Below the pieces are notes generated by a model. It was not told the DNA's origin. It did not search any database and was given only the letters and a program-made list of their open reading frames with translations. A program made the position numbers and the translations under genes. Positions 6,921-15,812 of a DNA stretch of 64,000 nt are shown piece by piece. This DNA comes from Photorhabdus caribbeanensis. Lineage in GTDB: Bacteria > Pseudomonadota > Gammaproteobacteria > Enterobacterales > Enterobacteriaceae. The stretch's first letter is position 1, and every line of letters starts with the position of its first letter. The stretch lies in assembly GCF_018448885.1 (NCBI RefSeq), contig NZ_RCWB01000023.1, positions 1 to 64,000 on the forward strand, read 5' to 3'.

Positions 6921-9877
6921 AGATACCCCCGATCGCGATTAAGATAGATGGCAAAATACTCAATCAGTTTACGGTTATCAGCCTGTCAATAAATTACCCT
7001 ATCAATGGCATTCCTTCGGCTAACGTCACTTTGGGTATTAGTGGTGAGAGCAGCCACATTTTTGATGCCAAAGCGCAGTCTGAGTTGGCAAGTTGTCGCC
7101 CGAATCATGAACTTATTGTGCAGATCAAAAAAAGTGTGGCGTTTAAAGGGATCATCGTTCAGCAGACATTGAGGCTTAAAGGCCAGGACAGTTTGATGAT
7201 TCTGACGGCAAAGCATCCACTGCAAAAATTAACCCATAGTTTTCACTCGCAGCTATTCAGTCAACAGAGCGATGAGGCGATTATCAAGAAGCTGTTTAGT
7301 CAGGCCGGTGTGTCTGTCACGATAAAACAAGCACCTCAACTTAAAATGGCGCATGAGCAAATGGTGCAGTTTCGTTGCAATGATTGGACATTCTTAAAGA
7401 GCCGACTGAGTGCTACGAATACCTGGCTGATTCCCGGCCATGATGCCGTTACATTGGTCACGCCGGAATCACTTAATCGATCAACGGTACACACCATTCG
7501 TCAGCGCGGCGACCTGCGGGACATTGTGCTGTTTGAAGCTAACCTGCAATGGGATAATCAGCGCAGTCCTAAAACGGTAAGCGTACAGTCTTGGGACATT
7601 AACCAACAAAAGTTGTCTCAGGCAGTTCAGGCAAAGCATAGTGGGTTTGGCGGCGGTCAACTTGCTACCGACACGCTGAAATCGCTGACCGATCAAGAGT
7701 GGCAATGGATTTTCAGTTACCCATTGGATAATGAACAAACCAGGCAGTTTACTCAAAGTATCATGGGCAATCGGCGTAGCCATAATATATCCGGTAGTTT
7801 TGAGGTTGCAGGTGATGATCGCTATCAGCCGAGTGATGTTTTGGCATTAACTGGCTTCGGGCAGGGAATGGATGGTCAGGCGATTATCACTGGCGTCAGC
7901 CAGACCATCAACCAGCGGCAAGGTTGGCGCACTCGGTTAATGTTAGGTATGCAATCAGATGTAGAACAGTCGGTACCGCCGATTAAAGAGTTGCATATTG
8001 GGATCGTGGAAAAATACCAACAAGATAGCCAATCGCTAGGTCGTATTCCGGTCAAAATAGCGGCCTTAAACTTAACCAACGGCACGTTGTTTGCCCGCTT
8101 AGGTAAACCTTACGCCAGTCATGAAAGTGGATTCTGCTTCTACCCGGAACCGGGGGATGAAGTGATAATCGGTTTCTTTGAATGTGATCCTCGTTTTCCG
8201 GTGATATTAGGCGCCATGCATAACCCTAAAAATAGATCACCGTTAGAACCGAGTGAAAAGAATTTGGTGAAAACATTAGTGATTAAACAGGGAGAGAATC
8301 AGCAGGCATTAATATTCGATAATAAAGACAATACGCTTGCATTTAATAGTGGAAAAAATACCTTATCTTTGCAGCAGGGTAATGGTATTGTTGTAGATAC
8401 AGATAAGATATATGTCAAGCCTAATAATGGTATTACTGTTGATGGCAAAGGTGTTTCAGTTAAAGCGGGTAATGGTATTTCGGTTGGTGAAAAAGGGGTA
8501 GAAGTTAAGGCCAAAGATAAAGGCAGTATTTCCGTTGATTCGGATGGTATAGCTGTTAAATGTTGGGACGGGGGCGGTATTGTGGTAACTGATAATGCCG
8601 GTCTCTATTTAAAATTAGAGGGAGGAAATACAAACAATGCTTGGAGTGGTGTAAGTGGTTTGAGCCTGAGTAAAAATGGTGTAAAAGTCAAAGCGGGTAA
8701 TGGTATTAAGGTTGATGATAAAGGTGTCAGTATTGATCCTAACAAAGTCCTTCCATCTGTTTTGCTGAATCAACCAAAGTTACGGGTGGTTTGTTTAATG
8801 GAGCCGGGAGATGCATTAGTATGGATTAAATATCTTCCAATGGTGCAAATTAATATGCCCATAGCAACGTTGGTGGATAAGAAAACAATATTGGAAGAGA
8901 ATTTACCGGATGATGCTGCTCAGAGAATTAATACTGTTCAATTGTGCCAGCGTTTCTCATTCACCGCGGAAACTTTACCGTTAATTCTTAAAGAGGCTTA
9001 TCAATATCAAATATTACGACAACCGGATGGTCAATTAGAAGAAATAGATTTACGTAAAGCATTAAATTTCCGTGCTCAACAGAGTTTAGGTAAACTAGCT
9101 CGACGAATAACGCCAAAACGAAATTTTAATGACTTGGTGATTTCTGATGAATTAGTGCAACAATTGAAAGAGATTATTGCGGCGATTAATTACCGCGACC
9201 AGATTTTGGATGCTGGTTTTCAGCAAAAAATAGGCTATGGTACCGGTATCAGTGCACTGTTTTACGGTGAATCGGGGACGGGTAAAACAATGGCCGCAGA
9301 AGTGATTGCTGGGCATCTTGGTGTTGATTTGATTAAAGTCGATCTTTCTACCGTGGTGAATAAATATATTGGTGAAACGGAAAAAAATATTGCCCGCATT
9401 TTCGATTTGGCTGAGATAGATTCCGGGGTGCTATTTTTTGATGAGGCCGATGCACTGTTTGGTAAGCGTAGTGAAACCAAAAATGCTCAAGACAGACATG
9501 CCAATATTGAAGTTTCTTATCTATTACAACGGCTGGAGGATTATCCGGGATTGGTGATTTTAGCTACTAATAACCGTAACCATCTGGATAGCGCTTTTAA
9601 TCGCCGTTTTACCTTTATTACCCATTTTACTTATCCTGATGAAACATTACGTAAAAAAATGTGGCAAACCATCTGGCCTCAACAACTGAAATTATCCGAC
9701 GAAATTGATTTTGCCCATCTAGCTAAACGGGCTGATTTGACTGGGGCTAATATTAGAAATATTGCCTTATTGGCATCAATATTAGCCGCAGACAATAATA
9801 GTGAAAAAATTGAGAATCAACATATAGAGCGGGCGGTTATTCTCGAATTAAATAAGAGTGGTCGAGTGATTTTTTAA
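6917..9877 (+). CDS. Chimeric PVC protein: Pvc8 spike + fibre-type repeats + C-terminal Pvc15 AAA ATPase
   Basis: One uninterrupted 986-residue frame joins parts that are separate proteins in intact PVCs. Residues ~1-455 are a VgrG/gp27-gp5 spike (Pvc8), ending PEPGDEVIIGFFECDPRFPVILGAMHNP. Residues ~485-612 are glycine-rich fibre repeats such as GNGIKVDDKGVSIDP, as in tail-fibre (Pvc13) proteins. Residues ~613-986 are the C-terminal half of the AAA ATPase Pvc15: Walker A GESGTGKT (784-791), Walker B LFFDEAD (839-845), ATNNRN and NRRF. The Pvc15 N-terminus and everything normally between pvc8 and pvc15 are missing. The simplest cause is in-frame deletion(s). Whether the chimera is made or folds is unknown. 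Confidence 0.85.
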   Translation: MKIPPIAIKIDGKILNQFTVISLSINYPINGIPSANVTLGISGESSHIFDAKAQSELASCRPNHELIVQIKKSVAFKGIIVQQTLRLKGQDSLMILTAKHPLQKLTHSFHSQLFSQQSDEAIIKKLFSQAGVSVTIKQAPQLKMAHEQMVQFRCNDWTFLKSRLSATNTWLIPGHDAVTLVTPESLNRSTVHTIRQRGDLRDIVLFEANLQWDNQRSPKTVSVQSWDINQQKLSQAVQAKHSGFGGGQLATDTLKSLTDQEWQWIFSYPLDNEQTRQFTQSIMGNRRSHNISGSFEVAGDDRYQPSDVLALTGFGQGMDGQAIITGVSQTINQRQGWRTRLMLGMQSDVEQSVPPIKELHIGIVEKYQQDSQSLGRIPVKIAALNLTNGTLFARLGKPYASHESGFCFYPEPGDEVIIGFFECDPRFPVILGAMHNPKNRSPLEPSEKNLVKTLVIKQGENQQALIFDNKDNTLAFNSGKNTLSLQQGNGIVVDTDKIYVKPNNGITVDGKGVSVKAGNGISVGEKGVEVKAKDKGSISVDSDGIAVKCWDGGGIVVTDNAGLYLKLEGGNTNNAWSGVSGLSLSKNGVKVKAGNGIKVDDKGVSIDPNKVLPSVLLNQPKLRVVCLMEPGDALVWIKYLPMVQINMPIATLVDKKTILEENLPDDAAQRINTVQLCQRFSFTAETLPLILKEAYQYQILRQPDGQLEEIDLRKALNFRAQQSLGKLARRITPKRNFNDLVISDELVQQLKEIIAAINYRDQILDAGFQQKIGYGTGISALFYGESGTGKTMAAEVIAGHLGVDLIKVDLSTVVNKYIGETEKNIARIFDLAEIDSGVLFFDEADALFGKRSETKNAQDRHANIEVSYLLQRLEDYPGLVILATNNRNHLDSAFNRRFTFITHFTYPDETLRKKMWQTIWPQQLKLSDEIDFAHLAKRADLTGANIRNIALLASILAADNNSEKIENQHIERAVILELNKSGRVIF

Positions 9878-9901
9878 ATAATTATCAAATTTGGAGTCGA
9901 T

Positions 9902-10807
9902 ATGAAAAATATCATTGAGCCTAATAATGCTATTGTGGAAGTTAATAACGCATTGAAAGATATTTTATCTCAACATTTAAATAATATTGATATTCGTTTT
10001 GATTTGCCAGAAATAGACTCAATTCCATCTAAGCCGACAATAAGTGTATTTCTCTATGATATACATGAAGATTTACAATTCCGCTCTGCGGAACCAAAGC
10101 GTTATAATCCTGTAACGAATTTATTGCTACCTGGATGGGTAAATATTAATTATAATTATTTAATTACTTACTGGCATTCAAACAAACCCTCAGTTGATGG
10201 CTGTAGCCCGGATAGTCAGCCTGATAATCAGGCGGCAAAAATAATGACATCTATTTTGAATGCATTGATTAATCATCGTCAATTGCCTAAAATTCCTGGT
10301 GCCTACACCAGAGTCATTCCGCCACAGGAAAACTTAAATAGTTTGGGTAATTTTTGGCAGGCTCTCGGCAATCGTCCACGGCTTTCTTTATTATATTCAG
10401 TTACTGCGCCGGTAGAACTTCAAGATATTAAAAATACGATGGAGCCAGTTATGGAGATTTCCCATTCTGTGAATCAAAAATTGAATCCTATTAGTTCACA
10501 AATAAGGCAGGTTTTGTTAGAAAAATTATGTACTGATTTAGGTGGCACAGAAGATGTGCGTTTGGCGCTTATTAAAGTGAATCTGACAACTAAACCATTT
10601 GTACCAGTCACGGACAATAATGATAAGCAAGAAAATGAAAAAATTATTCTTGAGGTTTCCGGTATGACTTTTTCAACCTATTGTTCTAAAATAAAAGAGA
10701 TTGTTTCAATGTGGGTAAACAGCCGTAAAGCGGTTGTTAAGATAAATGGTATAGGTATTATTGTTGATAAAGTAGATTCTAATAAATTAATTAACTTTGA
10801 AAAATAA
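9902..10807 (+). CDS. pvc16: PVC terminal cap protein, Pvc16-like (DUF4255)
   Basis: The 301-residue product has the Pvc16 N-terminal domain pattern: an early helix (VEVNNALKDILSQHL), PTISVFLYDIHEDLQFRSAEP, LLLPGWVNINYNYLITYW and PRLSLLYSVTAPVEL. In intact systems this protein caps the tube/sheath at the distal end. It has a clear GGAG before the ATG and looks intact. As usual in PVC loci, toxin effector genes follow it. Confidence 0.87.
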   Translation: MKNIIEPNNAIVEVNNALKDILSQHLNNIDIRFDLPEIDSIPSKPTISVFLYDIHEDLQFRSAEPKRYNPVTNLLLPGWVNINYNYLITYWHSNKPSVDGCSPDSQPDNQAAKIMTSILNALINHRQLPKIPGAYTRVIPPQENLNSLGNFWQALGNRPRLSLLYSVTAPVELQDIKNTMEPVMEISHSVNQKLNPISSQIRQVLLEKLCTDLGGTEDVRLALIKVNLTTKPFVPVTDNNDKQENEKIILEVSGMTFSTYCSKIKEIVSMWVNSRKAVVKINGIGIIVDKVDSNKLINFEK

Positions 10808-10946
10808 TCACTTAATTACCCATAATAGGATGGCAAGTAATAGAAGATAACAATATTTTTATTGATTGCTTTATATAAAAGCATCTTGTTATTAGTAATG
10901 TTTTAATCTATATATTACTTACTTATAATTCTTGGGTGATAATATT

Positions 10947-11873
10947 ATGCCAATCAGCGGCTTTGCAAAAGAATCTGAAGCTCGTACCGTAAAGGATAGA
11001 GCATGTAAAAATATAGAAACCGGTAATCATTTGGAAATAGGGCCTTCTTCTGGCTTATCGAGATCAAAGGATAGCTCAAAATTAAAAAAACATAATGTAA
11101 ATGCCGTAAAATTGATAGATGATATTATTGCACTACATAATGATCCAAAAGGAAATAAATTACTTTGGAATGATAATTGGCAAGATAAAATCATTGATCG
11201 GGATTTGGCGAATATATTTGAAAAGATTGATGAAAGTGTTTCTGAATTAGGTGGTATTGAAGCTTATCAAGAAATCGTTCAGGCAAATCCTTATGATCCT
11301 ACTGACCCAGTTTGTGGTTTATCCGCCCAAAATATATTTAAATTGATGACCGAGGGGGAACATGCTGTTGATCCAGTAAAAACGGCCCAGACAAGAAAAA
11401 TAGATGGCAATGAATTTGCTGAAAGAGTTGATCAGCTCAGTGGTACAAAAAATTATGTTGCATTAGTTAATGATCGTCGACTTGGGCATATGTTTCTAAT
11501 TGATCTTCCATCCAATGATCAGGAAACAGTAGGGTATATCTATCAATCAGATTTAGGAGAAGGGGCATTACCTCCGCTTAAAATAGCAGATTGGTTAAAT
11601 TCCAGAGGAAAAGATCCCGTTGACCTTAATAAATTAAAGAAATTATTAAGTCATGAGTTTAATCTATTATCTGATGACGAAAAGAAAACGTTAATTTCAG
11701 AGACGCTTGATATACATAAAGATGTATCTAATGTTAAGTTGGATAGAGTGAAGAGAGATCAAGGCGTGGACATTTATTTAACTGAATACGATGTTAATGA
11801 TTTTTATGAAAATATTGAAACATTAAAATCTAAACTTGATAATGATGATAGAAAATTTAGTAAACCAGAGTGA
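10947..11873 (+). CDS. cif: Cif cyclomodulin (NEDD8/ubiquitin Gln deamidase)
   Basis: The product is 308 residues from the ATG at 10947 (MPISGFAKES); an in-frame TTG 15 bases upstream would add five residues. Cif proteins are papain-fold effectors that deamidate Gln40 of NEDD8 and ubiquitin and block host cullin ligases and the cell cycle. The triad is visible: Cys123 in DPVCGLSA, His181 in RLGHMFLI and Gln200 in IYQSDLG, with the spacing expected of the family. Cys123 agrees with the number I recall for the published P. luminescens Cif. Its position after pvc16 suggests delivery as an injection-system cargo, which is inference. Confidence 0.92.
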   Translation: MPISGFAKESEARTVKDRACKNIETGNHLEIGPSSGLSRSKDSSKLKKHNVNAVKLIDDIIALHNDPKGNKLLWNDNWQDKIIDRDLANIFEKIDESVSELGGIEAYQEIVQANPYDPTDPVCGLSAQNIFKLMTEGEHAVDPVKTAQTRKIDGNEFAERVDQLSGTKNYVALVNDRRLGHMFLIDLPSNDQETVGYIYQSDLGEGALPPLKIADWLNSRGKDPVDLNKLKKLLSHEFNLLSDDEKKTLISETLDIHKDVSNVKLDRVKRDQGVDIYLTEYDVNDFYENIETLKSKLDNDDRKFSKPE

Positions 11874-11972
11874 ATTGTATTATTCAAATATTTATATTAG
11901 GATTGCGAAAATAATATTAGGTAAATCAAAATATTATATGTAATAAATTTAACCGATACAGCAGGGCTATTA

Positions 11973-12992
11973 ATGTTAAAACATACTAATCCTCAGACAA
12001 TATCTACACAACGTACTAGAAATAGCGCCATACAGTTGCCATTATCAAGTTTTTCTGATGGACATCTTGAGCTTTCAAATAATAAGAGTGAGCCTCGAAA
12101 AGGTTATAAGAGAAGTCAAACCAAAGGATCAAAGCAATTTCTTGCGGATAGAAACCTTAATAAGGGATATATTTCCCCGTTGAGGAATAAAGGGTTATTG
12201 GTGGGGAGTGAAGAGGCGCCAATTAACGTGCCTGTCGTGGCCCATCGTTATGACAGTAATCGGGAACTTGCACAGGCAATACCTTTGAGAAATGATGTTC
12301 CCCGTCAGGAAAATCCTTTTCATGATGTTGTGATAGGATTTCTTGGTGATCAAGTTACATCATCAGAATCGGGTTCAGGAGCGATAGGAGTACATTGGGG
12401 GAAAAATACGTTAGATCCCAATATTACCGGTATTAATGTGGTGAATGGTGCATCGGGAACCGTGGGGATTAGAATTGCTTTGAAGGATATTCAGGCGGGG
12501 CATCCGGTTATTGTTACGTCTGGCGCATTAAGTGGTTGCACTATGGTGTATGCCGTGAAGAACGGCTATTTTTTTGCTTATCATACGGGGCAGAGGCCAG
12601 GTGATAATGAATGGAAAACAGGTCGGCAGGGTGTTGTTGCTACTTATGAGAGTCATAAAGCCCTTTCGCCAGACAGCGAGCCGGTGACGGTTAGCGAACA
12701 GAATAACGATCTGGTGAATATATTTGCAAAGTATGATCAGAGCGTCATTACCTATATGGGCAAACCGGGTGTGGTGATTGATAATGTGGCAGAAAATGTT
12801 GGTGTTTTTAACTATGACGAAAAGAAGCCTGCGAAACCTGCTATTAGGGCTGGCTATAGTTATGCGTTGTTGGCCAGGGATGATAAAGGAAAGATGAATG
12901 TCAAAGTATTGTCGGAAGATGCTACTGTTTCACCCGGCAAGAAAGGTAATACTATTGAGGTCATTAATTCACTTAAAAAACGGTTGTTATAA
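11973..12992 (+). CDS. pnf: Pnf-like Rho GTPase deamidase (CNF1 catalytic domain)
   Basis: This 339-residue protein carries the CNF/DNT catalytic domain that deamidates Gln61/63 of Rho GTPases. The nucleophile Cys189 lies in SGALSGCTMVYA and His204 in YFFAYHTGQ, 15 residues apart as in CNF1 (Cys866/His881). The first ~110 residues are basic, low in hydrophobics and rich in Ser/Asn/Arg, resembling the disordered N-termini that load PVC cargo. There is no secretion signal or receptor-binding region, so it needs a delivery device. The related effector Pnf of P. asymbiotica is an established PVC cargo. Confidence 0.9.
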   Translation: MLKHTNPQTISTQRTRNSAIQLPLSSFSDGHLELSNNKSEPRKGYKRSQTKGSKQFLADRNLNKGYISPLRNKGLLVGSEEAPINVPVVAHRYDSNRELAQAIPLRNDVPRQENPFHDVVIGFLGDQVTSSESGSGAIGVHWGKNTLDPNITGINVVNGASGTVGIRIALKDIQAGHPVIVTSGALSGCTMVYAVKNGYFFAYHTGQRPGDNEWKTGRQGVVATYESHKALSPDSEPVTVSEQNNDLVNIFAKYDQSVITYMGKPGVVIDNVAENVGVFNYDEKKPAKPAIRAGYSYALLARDDKGKMNVKVLSEDATVSPGKKGNTIEVINSLKKRLL

Positions 12993-13167
12993 TATAGTAG
13001 GTTTGTTTAATAGTTTTTTTATTTAAATTCAGCAATATTGTTTACTATCTGATTTGTCAGAAATTAATTGATTTATTTTGTAGATCGAAAAAAAGCATGG
13101 CAATGTTGTTTGGCATAAAATAATAATATCAGGTATCACAAGTTCAGCCATTATAGAGAGCGTAGAA

Positions 13168-14103
13168 ATGTTCAAGAATGATATTCGCGAAAGAGCAGTT
13201 AGATCTGATAAAAGTAAAACTTCGGGTGAAGGGTTATTGGATGCATTACATTTGGAACTACCTGATATAAAATCAGTTATGTTAGCTTATAAGAAACAGC
13301 TTCCTGAATTTGATAATTTTGATAGAAAAACAAAATTAATTCTCAATTTTTCGGAGGAGTTTGGAAAGTTGAAATTTGCGAAACAGCGTAAATTCTCTAA
13401 ACCGGGTTTAAAAAATGGTGGCGTTTCTGGTGGAAATTTTATTTATTCAAAAAAATCTTTGCAAGATTTCGCAGCTCATGCAGGATATGTGCATAATGAC
13501 AATTATGACGATGAATTTGTCAATTTTAAGGATAATGATAGAAATTTAGCGGATGGAAGATTATTCCCGGGCATTAGCCTGATTAAACGTCCTAAATTAT
13601 CAATAGTAAAAGATAAAGATGAATGGAAAATACAGCAAAGTGACGAGGCTGAAGCTTATAAGATCACTGATATTGATTCTTTTATTGCAGGGATAAGAAG
13701 TATGTATGATAGGACAAATACATCTTTGCATCCAGTAGTAGAATCTTTGATTAGAAATCATATTATTAATAATCACTATATATTACCGACGATGGCAGGT
13801 ATTGCTGGCTTGCATGCAGAGGTACAGGCACTGAATAATTTATTGACTTTAGAAGATGAAAGGGCAGGGAAAGCTGTTGGCAGTCGGAAAATAGGTGAAT
13901 ATATGCGGGACATGTTGAAATCATCTATTTTTACTCAGCGATTGACAACCAGACAAGCTGGAGATGATTTTGCTGCTTGTCATAACTGTTCGGGAATATT
14001 GTCATCGCCAGTGAATGTTATTACCGGCAAAGTAGAAAGTGCAGGAAGTAATTTTTCATCAACATTAGGACGATTTAAAACATCACAAGAATCACCAATA
14101 TAA
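13168..14103 (+). CDS. Deaminase-fold toxin (YwqJ-like), probable PVC cargo
   Basis: The 311-residue protein has a cytidine-deaminase-type zinc site: HAE at 216-218 (GLHAEVQALNNLL) and CxxC at 271-274 (DFAACHNCSGIL). The HAEVQALN form is typical of the YwqJ group of polymorphic-toxin deaminases. Residues 1-200 show no known domain, are Lys/Asp rich and could be a loading or targeting region. There is no signal peptide and no adjacent immunity-like gene, which argues for a eukaryotic target rather than rival bacteria. The substrate (nucleic acid, nucleotide or protein) cannot be read from the sequence. It is the third cargo gene after pvc16. Confidence 0.75.
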   Translation: MFKNDIRERAVRSDKSKTSGEGLLDALHLELPDIKSVMLAYKKQLPEFDNFDRKTKLILNFSEEFGKLKFAKQRKFSKPGLKNGGVSGGNFIYSKKSLQDFAAHAGYVHNDNYDDEFVNFKDNDRNLADGRLFPGISLIKRPKLSIVKDKDEWKIQQSDEAEAYKITDIDSFIAGIRSMYDRTNTSLHPVVESLIRNHIINNHYILPTMAGIAGLHAEVQALNNLLTLEDERAGKAVGSRKIGEYMRDMLKSSIFTQRLTTRQAGDDFAACHNCSGILSSPVNVITGKVESAGSNFSSTLGRFKTSQESPI

Positions 14104-14118
14104 AATAATATCCCTTTT

Positions 14119-14150
14119 ATGCCTGAGCGTTTTATTTCTCAGGCATTTTA
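14119..14150 (+). terminator. Rho-independent terminator after the toxin genes
   Basis: ATGCCTGAG (14119-14127) and CTCAGGCAT (14138-14146) form a perfect 9-bp stem followed by TTTATTTT. It lies 16 bases after the deaminase gene and closes the PVC/cargo region on the plus strand. Confidence 0.85.
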
Positions 14151-14226
14151 TTTTCCTCTTATTAGTTTTTTATGCGAAGATCAGCTTAATAATATAAGGA
14201 TAATTTTTAGGTAGATCTAATAATAA

Positions 14227-15063
14227 TCAATTATTTTTTACAGTTTCAAGTATCCAATTATTGAAAAAACTAACCTTCGTAAATTGTTCTGCTGGCTTTA
14301 ACAGTGAACGAGACACTAGCCCAGAAATGACATAATCTTCGTTATTTGTTTTAATCATCAATGGCCCGCCTGAATCTCCACCGCCGACACCGCCATTTGG
14401 ATTGCCGGAACAAATATTTATTTTTGGATCATAATTTGTGTCAGGATATCCAGGAGGCACTTCGATGCATTTCTTATCTTCAAGAATATATTCATTGGTT
14501 TTCATTAACATATTTGGGGTTGATACACTTTCTGTTCTTCCAAAACCAATAACTGTTAATTCTGTGCCAATTGGCAGGTCGATAGTTTCATTTATGCCGT
14601 TTAATTTTGCAAAAGTATTACTGTTTGCATCCCGATTGAGTTTAATTAGTGCTATATCATATTGTCCTCGTTTTCGTGTTTCTTTTTTCGTCCCTGTTTT
14701 ATGCTGAGTATTTTCTGGTGATGTGAACCAGTTTGGATGAATAATTATTTTCTCAATATCAACTTGATCCTTATAAATTGGTGTAGGTTTATATCTTTCT
14801 AATCCTACGTAAATTTTTGATTTAATATTATTATCTTCAACACAGTGAGCTGCTGTTAAAACCCAACGTTTACTGATTAATATAGAGCCACAATGATGCC
14901 CTTCAATGTTTCCATCTTTTGTATTAAGTGCTGAATAAAATAGGAATTCACCTGGTTCGGCAGGTTCACCATTTATTATCTCTATTTCTCCGGTGCCATT
15001 TGCCATTAATGAGAATGAGAGCGTGCTGATAAAAGCTATAATGAAAAGCAATTTTTCTTTCAT
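14227..15063 (-). CDS. Secreted trypsin-family (S1A) serine protease
   Basis: The product has 278 residues with an N-terminal signal peptide (about 1-22). The chymotrypsin-fold triad is complete: His73 (TAAHC), Asp136 (YDIALIKL) and Ser231 (GGDSGGPL). Mature enzyme would start near IINGEPA (about 29-35), the activation-site region. The residue six before the catalytic serine is Gly225 rather than the Asp of trypsin, so cleavage after Lys/Arg is not expected; an elastase- or chymotrypsin-like preference is more likely. It faces the toxin genes tail-to-tail and is probably exported by Sec to the periplasm or beyond. Confidence 0.88.
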   Translation of the reverse strand: MKEKLLFIIAFISTLSFSLMANGTGEIEIINGEPAEPGEFLFYSALNTKDGNIEGHHCGSILISKRWVLTAAHCVEDNNIKSKIYVGLERYKPTPIYKDQVDIEKIIIHPNWFTSPENTQHKTGTKKETRKRGQYDIALIKLNRDANSNTFAKLNGINETIDLPIGTELTVIGFGRTESVSTPNMLMKTNEYILEDKKCIEVPPGYPDTNYDPKINICSGNPNGGVGGGDSGGPLMIKTNNEDYVISGLVSRSLLKPAEQFTKVSFFNNWILETVKNN

Positions 15064-15503
15064 AATATAATCCTTGTATAATATGATGACAGAGATAAAA
15101 CTCCATTATATTCTATATCAATATGGTCTGGCAGAATAACAATTATATGTATATTTTTACCTCATTTATAATTAATGGGTTTTTATTATTTAGAATCAAT
15201 AAAAATAAATTTTTATTAAATAACTTTGGGTTTTATAATATGGATAAGGTTTTTTTAATATTATTAACAAGCAAGTGTAAGTAATCTTACATCTTATTGT
15301 TTAATTGGATTTAATTAAATGTATGATTTATTTTTGGTCATTAAAAATATTATTGAAATTAATAGCGTCAAGAAAAATAGAAAAATATTAAATATCTAAG
15401 ATTATATTCCAATTTTATTGAATAATATTATTAAGATATATAATAATGGTATCATTTAATCGATCTGAAAGGTACTAACGCCCTTTTTTGTTGCACAATG
15501 AAC
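15064..15503. other. A+T-rich intergenic region
   Basis: This 440-base stretch lies between the divergent protease gene and the decayed hicA locus. I see no open frame with a plausible start site. It presumably contains the protease promoter on the minus strand, but A+T richness makes any -10/-35 call unreliable. Confidence 0.45.
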
Positions 15504-15542
15504 TTGACTTAATTTGATTTGTGTAACTATCATTAGTTACAC
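15504..15542 (+). promoter_or_regulatory. Promoter with overlapping palindromic operator of the hicAB-like locus
   Basis: TTGACT (15504-15509), an 18-base spacer and TATCAT (15528-15533) form a good sigma-70 promoter. GTGTAACTA (15521-15529) and TAGTTACAC (15534-15542) are perfect 9-bp inverted repeats around TCAT and cover the -10 box. This is the expected arrangement for autorepression by the ribbon-helix-helix antitoxin HicB encoded downstream. Confidence 0.6.
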
Positions 15543-15564
15543 TATTGAGAGGAAGAACGAGTAC

Positions 15565-15812
15565 ATGAGCAAAGCGGAGAAACTGATAAAAAGTTTCTTA
15601 ATAGCCAAAAAACTTTTGAATGGTCTGAACTTGTTGTGTTATTAAGTCTATTAAATTATGAGAAACAAGAAAAGCAAGATTCAAGGGTACGATTCTTCAA
15701 TGAATAATTGAATCACACAATTTTGATGCACCGCCCTCATCCTGAAAATTACATTAAAGGTGGCACGCTAAAAGCGGTGAAACAGACTCTAAAAGAAGTG
15801 GGGTTGATATGA
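15565..15812 (+). pseudogene. hicA: Decayed hicA toxin gene
   Basis: Starting at the ATG at 15565, MSKAEKLIKSF runs into a frameshift near 15595. The other frame continues as SQKTFEWSELVVLL and RVRFFNE, hits an in-frame TAA at about 15703, then resumes as LNHTILMHRPHPENYIKGG...VKQTLKEVGLI with its TGA at 15810-15812. Joined, this is a HicA-like mRNA interferase of about 82 residues with the conserved His-Pro region. Two lesions make it non-functional. Its stop overlaps the hicB start (ATGA), preserving the operon layout. Confidence 0.78.
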
